Notes: generated from the sequence alone by a model not told the origin. A stretch of DNA of 64,000 nt from Myxococcus hansupus (GCF_000280925.3 NZ_CP012109.1:6654501-6718500); one strand, 5' to 3'. Counted from the stretch's first letter, positions 8,568 through 18,172 are shown. Translations and numbers: made by a program.

Positions 8568-11174
8568 CTACCGCACCACCTGCGACTGGGTGGCGCTCAC
8601 GCCGTCCCCCCACACGCGCACCTCCAAGGCCCCGGCCTGCTCCGCGCGGAAGTAGAACACGCTCTCCTGCTGGGGCCCCTCCAGGGAGACCACGTTACCG
8701 TCGCCCAACAAGGGCAGCGACTGCGTACACGCCGCATCCCGGAAGAAGGACACATTCCCAACCGCGCCCTGGGCCTCCACCACCAGCGAGGTCGACGCCA
8801 GCGCGGCCAGATTGCCCACCGGGTCCTGACTCTGCACCACCAGCGCCTCGGAGCATGCGCCAGCCGCCAGCTCGCGCGCGGGCGTCAGGAAGGCCACCTG
8901 CTCTGCCGCGCCAGCGACCACGTCCACGTCGAAGGTGCTGCCCGGAACCGTGGCCCGGTCATACCCCGCGCCACTGATGCGATTGCGGCTGATGAGGTTG
9001 GCGCCCCCCAGGTCCGAGATGGCCGCCTGGTACGGATAGCCATTCACCACCGCGTCATGGTGCAGCGTGTTCTCCACCACGACCAACTCCGTGGAGTGCG
9101 CGAGCGGACCGCCGCCCGCCGCCGCCTGTGACAGGTCGATGCCAATGTCATTCGCCTCCACGGTGTTGTTTCGAATGACGATGCCCTGACACAGCGGCAC
9201 GCCCACGTGCGGCCCGCCCACGACCAGGATGCCCGAGGCCACGAAGCCAGCGCCCGTGTAGGCGTGCCCCACCACCCGGTTCGACACCGCGCGCCCCGTG
9301 GCGCCCGAGCTGAAGAGGATGCCCACCCTCGCGATGTGCGCGCTGGGCCCCCCGCCCTCCACCGCATTGTCGTCCACCGCCATCACCACCTGCCCCGACC
9401 CCACGATGCCCGCCTTCTGATAGCCGGAGACGTGGTTGCGGAGGACCTCCACCGCCCGCACCTCCGCCGCGTCCACGGCGTTGCGCACCTCGATGGCCAC
9501 GCCCTCCTGGCAGGCGCCCTGCTCCGCGTTCTGGCGCAAGTCCCACACCCGGCTGTCGGTGATGGAGCCACTCGCCCCCGTGAACCGGATGCCGCTCAAC
9601 GCGTCCTCTCCACCGTCACAGGCGGATTCCGCCAGGCCGCGCGCGTCCACCGTCACGTCGTGGACGTGCGCCGTGGTCCCCCGGTTGCGGAGCACCGCGC
9701 CCAGGAAGCGGCCCCCTTCCGGGTCCACCGCCGTCACCACGTGCCCCGCACCGTCGTAGGTGTAGCCGTCCGGGACATGCACCGTGCCCTCCGTCATGCA
9801 GTCCGCCGTCAGGACGACCCGGTCGCGCTCCATCCGCGCCGAGCAGGGCGCGAACGCGCCGCACCCACGGCCCTCCCAGCGAATCACGTAGGTGTGCGTC
9901 GCGCTCATCCCGGAGGCGTTGGTGACGGTGAGCCGCACGGTGGGCTCCCGGTCCGAGGGCACGCACGAGGGCTCAGACCAGCGCACCTCGCCCAGCGAGC
10001 CCGTTTGACTGGGAGGCCCCAACAGGCCCGTGTTCGTCGTCCACGCGAAGGTGAGGGCCTCCCCCAGCGGGTCCTCCACCACCGCCTGGAGCCGCACAAC
10101 GTCCGCGCCCACCGCCGCGTCTTGAGACTGGGCCGTGGAGACGATGACCGGCGGCAGCCGCCGCACCACACACAGGTCCAGGGATTCCTCCCGCGCTCCA
10201 CCCCAGTCGTCCCGGACGGAGACGCGGAGCCGGCAGGCCCCGCACGCCCCTTCCGGAGGCGAAGCCGGCGTGAAGCGCGGCGAGGCGGCCCCCGCGTCGT
10301 CGAAGGTGCCATCACAGCTCGCCGTCCAGACATAGGTGAGCGTGTCACCGTCATCGTCCCAGCCCTGCGCCTGGAGCTGGACGGAGTCCCCGAACGGAAC
10401 TTCACGCGACGGCTGCGCCGCCAGCTCCACCAGCAGCGGCGAGCGATTGAAGCGGCTCTCCGCCTCCACGCCGAAACCGTGGTCCCGGGCCACCCGCAGC
10501 GCGAAGTCGAGCACGGCGCTCGCACCCGCGGCGTTCGTCACCTGCAGCGTCAGCGACACGGGCCCCGACACCCCGGGCGCCGTCCACACGGGCGCGGCCT
10601 GCGTGGCATCGCTGAAGCTTCCATCCGAGGCGCGCCAGGCGAACGCGAGTGCGCCTCCAGGGGCCGCGTCCTCCGCGACGGCCCGGAGTGACACCTGACC
10701 TCCAGGCGGCACCTCCGCGAGCGACGCCAGCACCGCGTCGATGAAGGGCGCCCGATTCACGGGAGGCGGCGCCGAAGCCACCGGCCGAGGCACCAGGACC
10801 GCCAGGGCCGTCCGATGGGCCTTCAGCGCCACGCCCGGAACGACCAGCCGCGCGACGACCTCGCGCCCCTCCCCCACCACCGTGGCGCTCACCTGGGCGC
10901 CCTCCCCCGAGCCCACCCCACGCACCAACCCCTGCCACAGCCCCTCACCGCCGCCGAGCGTGGCGCCGGCCTCCGCCCCATTCGAGGGCGTGAGGGCGGC
11001 GCGGACCTCCACGACGGGCGTGGCCGCCAAGGAGCGCGGCAACACCACCCACACCCGCGCCGCCGAGGACGGCTCCAACACGACGGGCGGGGACTCCTCC
11101 AGGCTGCATCCCACCGCGGCCAGCAGGATGAGTCCCACCAGACGAAACCAGCGCGGCGTGTCCAGGGACTTCAT
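8568..11174 (-). CDS. Large lipoprotein with Ig-like/PKD repeats and C-terminal beta-helix
   Basis: 868 residues from the ATG at 11174, with a GGGGAGA ribosome site. The signal ends LILLAAVGC, a lipobox with the modified cysteine at residue 23. After a beta-rich domain come about three PKD/cadherin-like modules, recognisable by phrases such as GWDDDGDTLTYVWTASCDG, AEDAAPGGALAFAWRASDG and VEDPLGEALTFAWTTNTG. From about residue 430 the rest is a right-handed parallel beta-helix (IVIRNNTVEANDIGIDLS) ending in a beta-sandwich. This last half is paralogous to the divergent neighbour. It is probably anchored to the outer membrane and binds or modifies polysaccharide; no catalytic residues could be assigned. 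Confidence 0.75.
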   Translation of the reverse strand: MKSLDTPRWFRLVGLILLAAVGCSLEESPPVVLEPSSAARVWVVLPRSLAATPVVEVRAALTPSNGAEAGATLGGGEGLWQGLVRGVGSGEGAQVSATVVGEGREVVARLVVPGVALKAHRTALAVLVPRPVASAPPPVNRAPFIDAVLASLAEVPPGGQVSLRAVAEDAAPGGALAFAWRASDGSFSDATQAAPVWTAPGVSGPVSLTLQVTNAAGASAVLDFALRVARDHGFGVEAESRFNRSPLLVELAAQPSREVPFGDSVQLQAQGWDDDGDTLTYVWTASCDGTFDDAGAASPRFTPASPPEGACGACRLRVSVRDDWGGAREESLDLCVVRRLPPVIVSTAQSQDAAVGADVVRLQAVVEDPLGEALTFAWTTNTGLLGPPSQTGSLGEVRWSEPSCVPSDREPTVRLTVTNASGMSATHTYVIRWEGRGCGAFAPCSARMERDRVVLTADCMTEGTVHVPDGYTYDGAGHVVTAVDPEGGRFLGAVLRNRGTTAHVHDVTVDARGLAESACDGGEDALSGIRFTGASGSITDSRVWDLRQNAEQGACQEGVAIEVRNAVDAAEVRAVEVLRNHVSGYQKAGIVGSGQVVMAVDDNAVEGGGPSAHIARVGILFSSGATGRAVSNRVVGHAYTGAGFVASGILVVGGPHVGVPLCQGIVIRNNTVEANDIGIDLSQAAAGGGPLAHSTELVVVENTLHHDAVVNGYPYQAAISDLGGANLISRNRISGAGYDRATVPGSTFDVDVVAGAAEQVAFLTPARELAAGACSEALVVQSQDPVGNLAALASTSLVVEAQGAVGNVSFFRDAACTQSLPLLGDGNVVSLEGPQQESVFYFRAEQAGALEVRVWGDGVSATQSQVVR

Positions 11175-11379
11175 CGCGGCATCTCCCCACGGTCTTCCAG
11201 CCTGCGAACCGTCGCAGTGCAATCACATCCGTCACGCTCAAACCATCATACACGGTCCGGAGCACGAATGACTGTCCACATCCAGAGGCAACACCGTCCG
11301 TGGAGTCCATGTCGCCCTGCACGGACTCACATTATCCAGCCCCTTCCAACGTATCACCGCGCAGTGGAAGGAACACCGC

Positions 11380-12867
11380 ATGGGCAGAAAGAATGGGATG
11401 TATTTCAGAACCATCCTCGCGGGGGCGCTCGCCGCTCCCACGGGAGGATGCATGGACGCGTCGCTCGCCCCAGACAGCGACACCGCAGAGATTCACGCCC
11501 ATGAAACAGGCGGCGCGGCGCCCACCCTTCATGAAGTCTTCCAGGCGCCCACCTGCGGCTTCATCCCCTGCCGCGTGTCCGAGGCAGGCGACGTCTTGAC
11601 GCTGATGGAAGACTGCGTCACCCCCACCACGCTCTACATCCCGGACGGCTACACGCTCGACGGTGCGGGCCATGCCATCACCGCCATGGGCGGACCGGGG
11701 GCACGCTTCGTGGGGCCCATTGCCCGCAACTGCGGTCCCCGCGCGTCCTACAGGGACCTGACGCTGGTGATGCTGGAGTTCGCGGAAGCCTGCAACACCG
11801 GCGACGACGTGCTCACCGGCATCCTGTACGACAACGCCTCGGGCAGCATCAGCGGCACGCAGCTCTTCAACATCCGCCACGGCACGGGCGACCGCGCCTG
11901 CCAGGAAGGCATGGGCATCGTGGCGCGCGGCACGGACTCCGCGACGGAGCCGTACACCGTCGACATCCAGGACAGCGTCCTTTCGGGCTACCAGAAGGCG
12001 GGCATCGTCGTCACGGGCGCCGTCGTGGCGAACGTCACCGACAACCGCATCATCGGCGCGGGCCCCCTTGGCAGCATCGTGCAGGCGGGCATCCAACTGG
12101 GCCTGGGCGCCACGGGGACCTTGGAGGGCAACGCCATCTTCGGAAACACATACACGGGCTCCGGCGTGGCGGCGGGCATCCTGGTCCATGGCGGTGCGTT
12201 GCATGGGGGGCCGCTTTCATCGGGTATCACCATCCGCGACAACACCCTGTTCAACAATGATATCGGCGTCTATCTGGCGCAGGGCACCGCGGGCGGGAGC
12301 CCACCGCAAGCGGCCACGCGAATCACCGTCGTGGACAACCTGATTCATTACGACGTGGTCACCAACGGTTTTGTGTACCAGGCCGCCATCTCCGACCTGG
12401 GCACCGGCAACATCATCCACTCCAATACCATCACCGGGGCCGGGTATGACCCGGAGACGCTCCCCGGCGCCACCTTCTCCGTGGACGTGGTCGCGGGAGC
12501 CGCCTCGACGCTGGTCTTCTTCACCCCCTCACGACGGGTCGCCGTGGGAGCCTGCTCCGGCCCCCTCATCCTCCAGGCCCAGGACGCGGACGGCAACCTG
12601 TCCCGGCCCGCCGAAACGGGCCTCACGCTCACCGCGCTGGGCCCCGCCGCGGCCGGCATCCAGTTCTTCGCCAACGCCAACTGCGAGGGCCCCACCGTGA
12701 CGGAACTCGACATCGCGAACGCCCAGGCCCAAGGCACGTTCTCCTTCCGCGCGGCGAGGACCGGCAGCGTCTCCGTGTTCGCCTGGAACGAGGACCTGGC
12801 GGGCGCCCAGTCCCAGGTGGTGACCGCCGGACTGGCGGACGGCCCGCACACCGCGCCGCCGCGCTGA
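11380..12867 (+). CDS. Beta-helix lipoprotein, paralogue of the divergent neighbour
   Basis: 495 residues. The N-terminus contains a short hydrophobic stretch ending ALAAPTGGC, a lipobox with the cysteine at residue 24. The body from about residue 58 aligns throughout with the C-terminal half of the divergent protein: PDGYT(L/Y)DGAGH, SGSI(S/T), ACQEG, SGYQKAGIV, YQAAISDLG, ISGAGYD versus ITGAGYDPETLPG, DVVAGAA, and the closing SQVV. It therefore has the parallel beta-helix and terminal sandwich but none of the PKD modules. A short duplication with inversion, or loss of modules in one copy, explains the pair. A strong terminator follows. Surface anchoring is inferred; the function is unknown. 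Confidence 0.75.
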   Translation: MGRKNGMYFRTILAGALAAPTGGCMDASLAPDSDTAEIHAHETGGAAPTLHEVFQAPTCGFIPCRVSEAGDVLTLMEDCVTPTTLYIPDGYTLDGAGHAITAMGGPGARFVGPIARNCGPRASYRDLTLVMLEFAEACNTGDDVLTGILYDNASGSISGTQLFNIRHGTGDRACQEGMGIVARGTDSATEPYTVDIQDSVLSGYQKAGIVVTGAVVANVTDNRIIGAGPLGSIVQAGIQLGLGATGTLEGNAIFGNTYTGSGVAAGILVHGGALHGGPLSSGITIRDNTLFNNDIGVYLAQGTAGGSPPQAATRITVVDNLIHYDVVTNGFVYQAAISDLGTGNIIHSNTITGAGYDPETLPGATFSVDVVAGAASTLVFFTPSRRVAVGACSGPLILQAQDADGNLSRPAETGLTLTALGPAAAGIQFFANANCEGPTVTELDIANAQAQGTFSFRAARTGSVSVFAWNEDLAGAQSQVVTAGLADGPHTAPPR

Positions 12868-12893
12868 GCCCCACCCGGCCGCGCCAGACATTG

Positions 12894-12932
12894 GCCCGGG
12901 ACCACCCCTGTGGTGGTCCCGGGCTTCTTTTT
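12894..12932 (+). terminator. Strong intrinsic terminator after the beta-helix lipoprotein gene
   Basis: A perfect 13-bp stem (GCCCGGGACCACC at 12894-12906 pairing with 12912-12924) with a 5-base loop is followed directly by TTCTTTTT. It starts 26 bp after the stop codon of the upstream gene. Confidence 0.9.
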
Positions 12933-13307
12933 CCCATCAGCGTGGACACGCAATAGACATACAATCACAACACGGCATCACTCAATCCCATCCGAACAAT
13001 GTCACGACCTCCTCACGAGGCAAGACCCACGCGTTGAAGGGCGGGGGGACTGCCAGGATTCCATCGCTGTCTGCATCCCGAGAGACCACATTGAGACATT
13101 GCTTCGACGCACCGCGCCTTGGGGATTCATTGCATCCAGACTGTTGAATTGAAAGTGATTGAAGTGACCTCCAGGAGGGCTTTGCCATGCAGGGCTCCTC
13201 CCCCAGGTTGCTCTTGGCCCGTCAATCTCAATCAGGCGGCGGGGCGCTTTGACACGACCCTGTTTGTCTTCCTGATGAATGACGGCGGGCCTCAACAGGA
13301 GAAGCGA
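12933..13307. other. Intergenic region upstream of the chitinase gene
   Basis: About 375 bp without a supportable gene; an 80-codon frame at 12910-13152 starts inside the terminator and has no ribosome site. The stretch is less GC-rich than its surroundings. A TTGACA hexamer at 13249-13254 could be a -35 element for the chitinase gene but has no good -10 partner. Confidence 0.4.
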
Positions 13308-15188
13308 ATGAACCGGTTGGTCGTAGGATTGGTTTCATGGATGGCCATGGTCATGGCCACGGGTGGAAACGCAGCACGGGCGGAGCAGACCGAGGCACCG
13401 CCCGAGCTCGTTCCGGTCATGACGAGTTGGATCTACCGCGATGTCATGGAAGCCCCCTGGCAGGATTACTCATGGGCCCAGCGCTCGCTCACGAACACCT
13501 CCCCGGTGGCCGCGGGTCGCTATTCCATCTCCACGACGATGCGCGCCTGGGAGGGGCTGTATTTCAATACGCCCCCGCTGAGCGCGAATCCCGGCGCGAT
13601 GCTCACGGTGCGCGTGCATGGCGGGAGCGCGGGAACCAACGCGGTGTTGCTCGCGAGGGCGGTGGTGAACGGCAACTTCACCCCCGGCACCGAATTGGGG
13701 CCGTATTGCACGGGAGGACGCATCCGCGCCAACGCGTGGGTGACGTGTGACGTGCCCGTGTCCTTGCTGGCGCCCCAGGGGGCGGCGCTGACGGGCCTCG
13801 TCCTCCAGGAAGGGCGCGGGGTGAACCTGTCCACGCTCTACTTCGATGAGCTGGGCGTGCGCGGGCTGACCGCGCCGCCGCCGCCAGTGGAGGTGGCCAT
13901 CCAGCCGACCTCCGTCACCGTGCCCGCCGGAGGAACACAGACCTTCACCGCCACCGTGACAGGCAGCACGAACACCGCCGTGACGTGGTCCGTCCAGGAA
14001 GGCTCCGTGGGAGGCGTCATCAGCGCGGCCGGCGTGTACACCGCGCCCGCGACCGCGGGCACCTATCACGTGACGGCGACGAGCCAGGCGGCCCCGTCGA
14101 AGTCCGCGGTGGCCACCGTCAACGTGACCCGCGCGCCGCCGCCCCTGGGCAGCAAGTGGGTGTCCGGCTACTACACCGGCTGGAACGCGGAGATGTACCC
14201 GCCAGAGAAGGTGGACTTCTCCGCGCTGACGCACATCCTCGTCGGCCGCGTCACGCCCAACCCCGACGGCACGGTGAACACGCAGTTCGACAACTCGAAC
14301 GGCCCCGCCATTGCCCGCACGCTGTCGAGGCGGGCCCATGAAGCGGGCCGCAAGGCCATCATCATGGTGGGCGGCGCGGGTGAACACGATGGCTGGGTGG
14401 GCGCCGCGTCCAACGCGAACCGGGCGCGCTTCGTCCAGAACCTCCTCAACGCCATGGACAGCTTTGGCTATGACGGCCTGGACATCGACTGGGAGCCGGT
14501 GGAGCCCGCGGACAAGCCGTTCCTGCTGGCCCTGATTCAGGAGCTGCGCGCGGCCCGCCCGCAGATGCTGCTCACCATGCCCATTGGCTGGGTGAACAGC
14601 AATTTCCCCGGGGACGCGGACCCGTGGTTCGTCAACCTGGCGCCCTCCTTGGACCAGATGAACGTGATGAGCTACGAGATGACGGGGCCCTGGGGTGGAT
14701 GGCTGTCCTGGTACACGTCCGCGCTGAAGGGTGAGTCGGGCCTCCACCCCACGTCCGTGTCCTTCAGCCTCAATGCCTGGGTGAACGCGGGCATTCCCAA
14801 GGCGAAGCTGGGAATGGGCATTCCCTTCTATGGCATGGCCTGGCGAAACATCACCGGTCCCTATCAGCCGTACACGGACTGGTCCGACTACGTGGGCAGC
14901 GACAACTCCTTTACCTACAAGAAGATTCTCGAGCTGTCGGCGACGGGCACCTATCGCTGGGACGACGCGGCGCAGGCCAGCTATGTCACCTTCGACGTTC
15001 CCGTGGAGGACGGCACCGTGCGGTGGATTTCGTATGACTCGCCTCAGGCCATCGCCGCCAAGGGCGCCTTCACCCATGACAACGGATTCGGTGGCACCAT
15101 CATCTGGACCCTCAACCAGGGGTGCACGGATCCAGCCACGGGGGCCAATCCGTTGCTCGACGCGGTGAAGGGCGCCTTTCTCCCCTAA
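13308..15188 (+). CDS. Secreted GH18 chitinase with Ig-like domain
   Basis: 626 residues from the ATG at 13308, chosen because AGGAG sits six bases upstream and a Sec signal peptide follows (cleavage near GGNAARA/EQ). Domain order: a carbohydrate-binding-like beta-sandwich (about 30-185); a bacterial Ig-like domain (about 190-275, IQPTSVTVPAGGTQTF); and a GH18 barrel (about 283-626). The GH18 catalytic motif YDGLDIDWEP gives D389, D392, D394 and the acid/base E396, all present. MNVMSYEMTG and FGGTIIWTLNQG are the later conserved barrel strands. It should hydrolyse chitin or related beta-1,4-GlcNAc polymers outside the cell, fitting a predatory or saprophytic lifestyle. Confidence 0.92.
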   Translation: MNRLVVGLVSWMAMVMATGGNAARAEQTEAPPELVPVMTSWIYRDVMEAPWQDYSWAQRSLTNTSPVAAGRYSISTTMRAWEGLYFNTPPLSANPGAMLTVRVHGGSAGTNAVLLARAVVNGNFTPGTELGPYCTGGRIRANAWVTCDVPVSLLAPQGAALTGLVLQEGRGVNLSTLYFDELGVRGLTAPPPPVEVAIQPTSVTVPAGGTQTFTATVTGSTNTAVTWSVQEGSVGGVISAAGVYTAPATAGTYHVTATSQAAPSKSAVATVNVTRAPPPLGSKWVSGYYTGWNAEMYPPEKVDFSALTHILVGRVTPNPDGTVNTQFDNSNGPAIARTLSRRAHEAGRKAIIMVGGAGEHDGWVGAASNANRARFVQNLLNAMDSFGYDGLDIDWEPVEPADKPFLLALIQELRAARPQMLLTMPIGWVNSNFPGDADPWFVNLAPSLDQMNVMSYEMTGPWGGWLSWYTSALKGESGLHPTSVSFSLNAWVNAGIPKAKLGMGIPFYGMAWRNITGPYQPYTDWSDYVGSDNSFTYKKILELSATGTYRWDDAAQASYVTFDVPVEDGTVRWISYDSPQAIAAKGAFTHDNGFGGTIIWTLNQGCTDPATGANPLLDAVKGAFLP

Positions 15189-15364
15189 AGGCGTCCCGGG
15201 TGACCTTGCATGAGGTCCCGCGGTCCGTCACTGAGAAGCCGCGGGGAGTGCCTTCTCGAGGTGCCATTGGCCAATCACCATGGCACCTGCCTTCCAGGGC
15301 CGGCGGGGCGCACTCGCCTGCCCCCGTGGTGGAGGCACTTTTCCCTCCCTTGACATCCCACACC

Positions 15365-15381
15365 TCGGCACCCGGATTGCT
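15365..15381 (+). promoter_or_regulatory. Sigma-54-type (-24/-12) promoter candidate
   Basis: TCGGCACCCGGATTGCT matches the consensus TTGGCACN5TTGCW at all conserved positions except one, with the GG and GC doublets exactly 10 bases apart. It lies about 84 bp before the start of the following lipoprotein gene. A TTGACA also occurs at 15350-15355, but no -10 element accompanies it. Sigma-54 promoters need an enhancer-binding activator; none is encoded nearby. Confidence 0.55.
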
Positions 15382-15464
15382 CAAGGTGGCTCACGCTGGA
15401 TGACGGGCTGCCCACGGCAGGCATCCCGGGGTCCACGGTGGGTCGTCGCGGAAGACGGGGGTCG

Positions 15465-17453
15465 ATGGTGATGCGTCACGATTGGAAGGCAATGGCAGGC
15501 GTGGTGGGGCTGTGGGTGCTCTCGGGGTGTGGCGCGCAGTTGCCAACCGAGGAGACCGACACGGCACAGGCGAGCGAGAGCGCGAGCGCGTCGGCCATGG
15601 ATGCGGACCTGCCCAAGGTTCCCACGGAGCAGGATGTCGCATGGGAGCTGGACCTCTACCCCACCGCCGGCGTGGGCGGCATCTCTCCCCTGAGCCTGGT
15701 GAAGTTCTGGACGTACGAGCGCTTCATCATCAACGGAGACCAGGGCATCTGGACCCGTCCAGAGCTGAAGCGAACGCTGCTCGCGAAGGCGGAGGTGGAC
15801 GAGTGCTTCTCGGCCATTGGCGGCCCCATCAATCAGCCGCCGTGCCTGCTTGGCACGAAGCCCAAGCGCAACCAGGCGTACGTCTGGGGGTTGGCCAAGG
15901 CGGACAGGTCCCTGTACTTCGGCACGGTGGCCAACACGCTGTGCCTGGTGCAGCAGGGCTTCCTCGGCTTCGCCACGCCCCAGGAGAACCCCTTCTGGGT
16001 CTGCGAGTTCGGCGCCAGCCAGTCCGGCACCGGTGATTACCGCCCGCCGGACCTGCAACGGTACAAGCTCGACACGCGGGAGCTCGCGTCGCTCAACGGC
16101 GAGCTGCCCATCTGGGCGGACATGCTGCGGCGCACCACCGTGGGCCTGCGCTCCGCGGGCGCGCAGGACGGCGTCGTCTTCCTGGCCGGTCCCAGCCTCA
16201 TCCGGGGCATCAACCTGTTCGCGTTCGACGCCAGGGACGGAGGCTTCCTCGGCGCGAAGAACCTCCCCCAGTTCAACAACATCCGTGAATGGGTGAACGT
16301 CCGCGGGGCGCTCTACACGGGCGTGGCGTACAGCGTGGTGCAGGGCAATTCGCCGGGCGGTGCCGTCCTGCGGTGGCGCGGCCGGAAGTCCACCAACCAC
16401 GAGGTCCTCTTCAACTTCGACGTCGTGGGCAAGACGGACGCGGAGGTGGCCAACCTGGTGGAGCACGCCGGCCGCATCTACGTGACGACGTGGCCCACCT
16501 TCAACACCGGCGCCCCGCTGTCACCGCAGACGGCCCGGTTCACCGGCGTGTGGCGCAGCCCCCGGCTGGAGCAGAACGGCCTGAATCACAGGGACGCCGA
16601 CGACTGGGACAAGGTCTGGGACATCCGCGACTACGAGCCGGACCTGCTGGCCGCGGCCGTCACGGGAGGCGGCGCGGTGGCCTCGTTCGATGGCCGGCTC
16701 TACTGGGGAACGATGCACGTTCCCTTCCTCGCCACGTCGGTGGCCGTGGGCGCGCACGCCGAGGGGGTGCTCAACCTCGACGCGGACGGCAATGGCAGCC
16801 TTGGCTGGCTCGAGCTGCTGAACACCGCGCTGGGCACCCACCGCTCCACGTCCGTCTTCCAGAGCGATGAGCTGGGCAACCGGAACGAGTCGGTGCGCGT
16901 GATTTATGGCGAGAAGTACCTGCCCATCTACTCGCCCCGCGCGAAGGGCTACACCATCGGGTTCGACGCCGCGCACCGCAACCGGCTGGAGAAGCCCGAC
17001 CCCCGGTGGGGCTCCTCGGGCCTGGGGAACTTCTTCAACGCCTATACCTGGTCGCTGGAGGTCTTCGACAACGACTTGTACCTGGGCACCTTCGACTGGA
17101 GCCAGCTTGCGCGCGTGGGGCTGCAAGAGGCCATTGAAGGCATGCCACTGCCTCCCATGACGCCTCCCTCCGTGGCGGCCGACATCACCTCCGTCGAGGA
17201 CGCGCGGCGCGCCCACCACGACTACCTCCGGCTGCTCAACATCGCGCTGCCGAAGCAAGGCGCGGACCTCTTCCGCTTCGAGCACCGCAACAAGAGCGCG
17301 GTGGCGGAGTCCTTGAGGGGCCTGGGCAATGACACGAATTACGGGGTCCGTACCCTCGTGGGCGACAACAAAGCGCTCTACGTGGGCACCGCGAACCCGA
17401 TGAATCTCCATCCGGACGGCGGCTGGGAGTTGATCCAGTTGAAGAAGGACTGA
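15465..17453 (+). CDS. Large lipoprotein of unknown function, beta-propeller-like
   Basis: 662 residues from the ATG at 15465; an ATG two codons later is equally possible. The N-terminus ends VGLWVLSGC, a lipobox, followed by a Ser/Ala/Glu-rich tether. The mature protein has repeated strands of the type SLYFGTVAN, ALYTGVAYS, RLYWGTMH, DLYLGTFDWSQ and ALYVGTANPM at intervals, which suggests blades of a beta-propeller. I recognise no catalytic motif or named family. A sigma-54-like promoter lies upstream and a long GC hairpin downstream, so it is probably a single-gene unit. Location on the outer membrane or in the periplasm is inferred from the lipobox. Confidence 0.65.
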   Translation: MVMRHDWKAMAGVVGLWVLSGCGAQLPTEETDTAQASESASASAMDADLPKVPTEQDVAWELDLYPTAGVGGISPLSLVKFWTYERFIINGDQGIWTRPELKRTLLAKAEVDECFSAIGGPINQPPCLLGTKPKRNQAYVWGLAKADRSLYFGTVANTLCLVQQGFLGFATPQENPFWVCEFGASQSGTGDYRPPDLQRYKLDTRELASLNGELPIWADMLRRTTVGLRSAGAQDGVVFLAGPSLIRGINLFAFDARDGGFLGAKNLPQFNNIREWVNVRGALYTGVAYSVVQGNSPGGAVLRWRGRKSTNHEVLFNFDVVGKTDAEVANLVEHAGRIYVTTWPTFNTGAPLSPQTARFTGVWRSPRLEQNGLNHRDADDWDKVWDIRDYEPDLLAAAVTGGGAVASFDGRLYWGTMHVPFLATSVAVGAHAEGVLNLDADGNGSLGWLELLNTALGTHRSTSVFQSDELGNRNESVRVIYGEKYLPIYSPRAKGYTIGFDAAHRNRLEKPDPRWGSSGLGNFFNAYTWSLEVFDNDLYLGTFDWSQLARVGLQEAIEGMPLPPMTPPSVAADITSVEDARRAHHDYLRLLNIALPKQGADLFRFEHRNKSAVAESLRGLGNDTNYGVRTLVGDNKALYVGTANPMNLHPDGGWELIQLKKD

Positions 17454-17464
17454 GGCGGCCAAAC

Positions 17465-17509
17465 CCCCGGCCGAGGGCCAGGCCCCCAGGGTCTGGTCTT
17501 CGGCCGGGG
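17465..17509 (+). terminator. GC-rich hairpin after the lipoprotein gene
   Basis: Arms CCCCGGCCGA (17465-17474) and TCGGCCGGGG (17500-17509) pair perfectly, and an inner GCCAG/CTGG pairing extends the structure. No T-tract follows, so it may terminate only partly. Confidence 0.5.
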
Positions 17510-17608
17510 CGCCAGGGATGGAGAATTCCTATCGGATTGCAGTCAAATCTCCGTGTCAGCCCATTCGGGGTGGCTTCGCAAACACGGAGGAGGGACTAAA
17601 TAGGAACC

Positions 17609-18103
17609 ATGACCCTCTCCTCCCTGGCTTCCGTTGCTGCCCTGAGTCTGTCTGTCCTTGCCCCCATGTCCGCCCTGGCGTCCGAGAGCAAGGTCGACAA
17701 TCAGTTCGTGGACGTCTCCGCCTACCTGACGTCGGAAGCGGACATCGAGGCGTGGTACCAGCTCACGCGCAACCTCAAGCAGAACTTCGACGAAATCTGT
17801 GGCGACACGTTCTGCGAGGGCGAGTACAGCAACATCGAGTCGCTGCGCTTCCGCTGTTCGGTGAATGCCCAGACGGGCCGGATTGGCCAGTGCGTCTGGG
17901 TCTTCGCAGCCAGCAATGAGGAAGTCGACCCGACGACGGGCGCGGTGACGGTGGATGCGCGGACCTGGAGCTGCCAGGCGCCGCTGGCTCCGAACACCCC
18001 GATGCGGAAGTTCCTGACGGCGCTCGCCGGCAACGCGCCGCTCTACGCGACGCTGCCTCGCACCCAGACCACCATCTACGACGGCCTGGTCACCTGCCTC
18101 TGA
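17609..18103 (+). CDS. Small secreted cysteine-containing protein
   Basis: 164 residues with a clear signal peptide (hydrophobic stretch, cleavage near SALAS/ESK). The mature protein has six cysteines, enough for three disulfides, in DEICGDTFCEGEYSN, FRCSV, QCVWVF, WSCQAP and the C-terminal VTCL. No family is recognised. AGGAGG lies 17 bases before the ATG, further than usual, with a weaker AGGAA closer. A perfect 13-bp hairpin follows between this gene and the convergent SUKH gene. It is probably periplasmic or extracellular; the function is unknown. Confidence 0.7.
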   Translation: MTLSSLASVAALSLSVLAPMSALASESKVDNQFVDVSAYLTSEADIEAWYQLTRNLKQNFDEICGDTFCEGEYSNIESLRFRCSVNAQTGRIGQCVWVFAASNEEVDPTTGAVTVDARTWSCQAPLAPNTPMRKFLTALAGNAPLYATLPRTQTTIYDGLVTCL

Positions 18104-18118
18104 TTCACCCCCGTGCGT

Positions 18119-18153
18119 CTGGCGCTGGAGCGAGCGGAGGGCTCCAGCGCCAG
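18119..18153. terminator. Bidirectional hairpin between convergent genes
   Basis: CTGGCGCTGGAGC (18119-18131) pairs perfectly with 18141-18153 around a 9-base loop. It is centred in the 69-bp gap between two convergent stop codons. No T-tract is present on either side. Confidence 0.65.
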
Positions 18154-18172
18154 GAGCGGCGACGACAGGCCG

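Noticed and set aside
12910..13152. 80-codon frame downstream of the beta-helix lipoprotein gene
   Set aside because: It starts inside the terminator hairpin, has no ribosome site, and its sequence shows no pattern of a real protein.
13249..13277. Sigma-70 promoter for the chitinase gene
   Set aside because: TTGACA is present but no acceptable -10 hexamer lies 16-18 bases downstream, so it was not listed as a promoter.
17518..17919. 133-codon frame overlapping the small secreted protein gene
   Set aside because: The other frame has a signal peptide and six cysteines; this one is Arg/Gly/Pro-rich shadow sequence.
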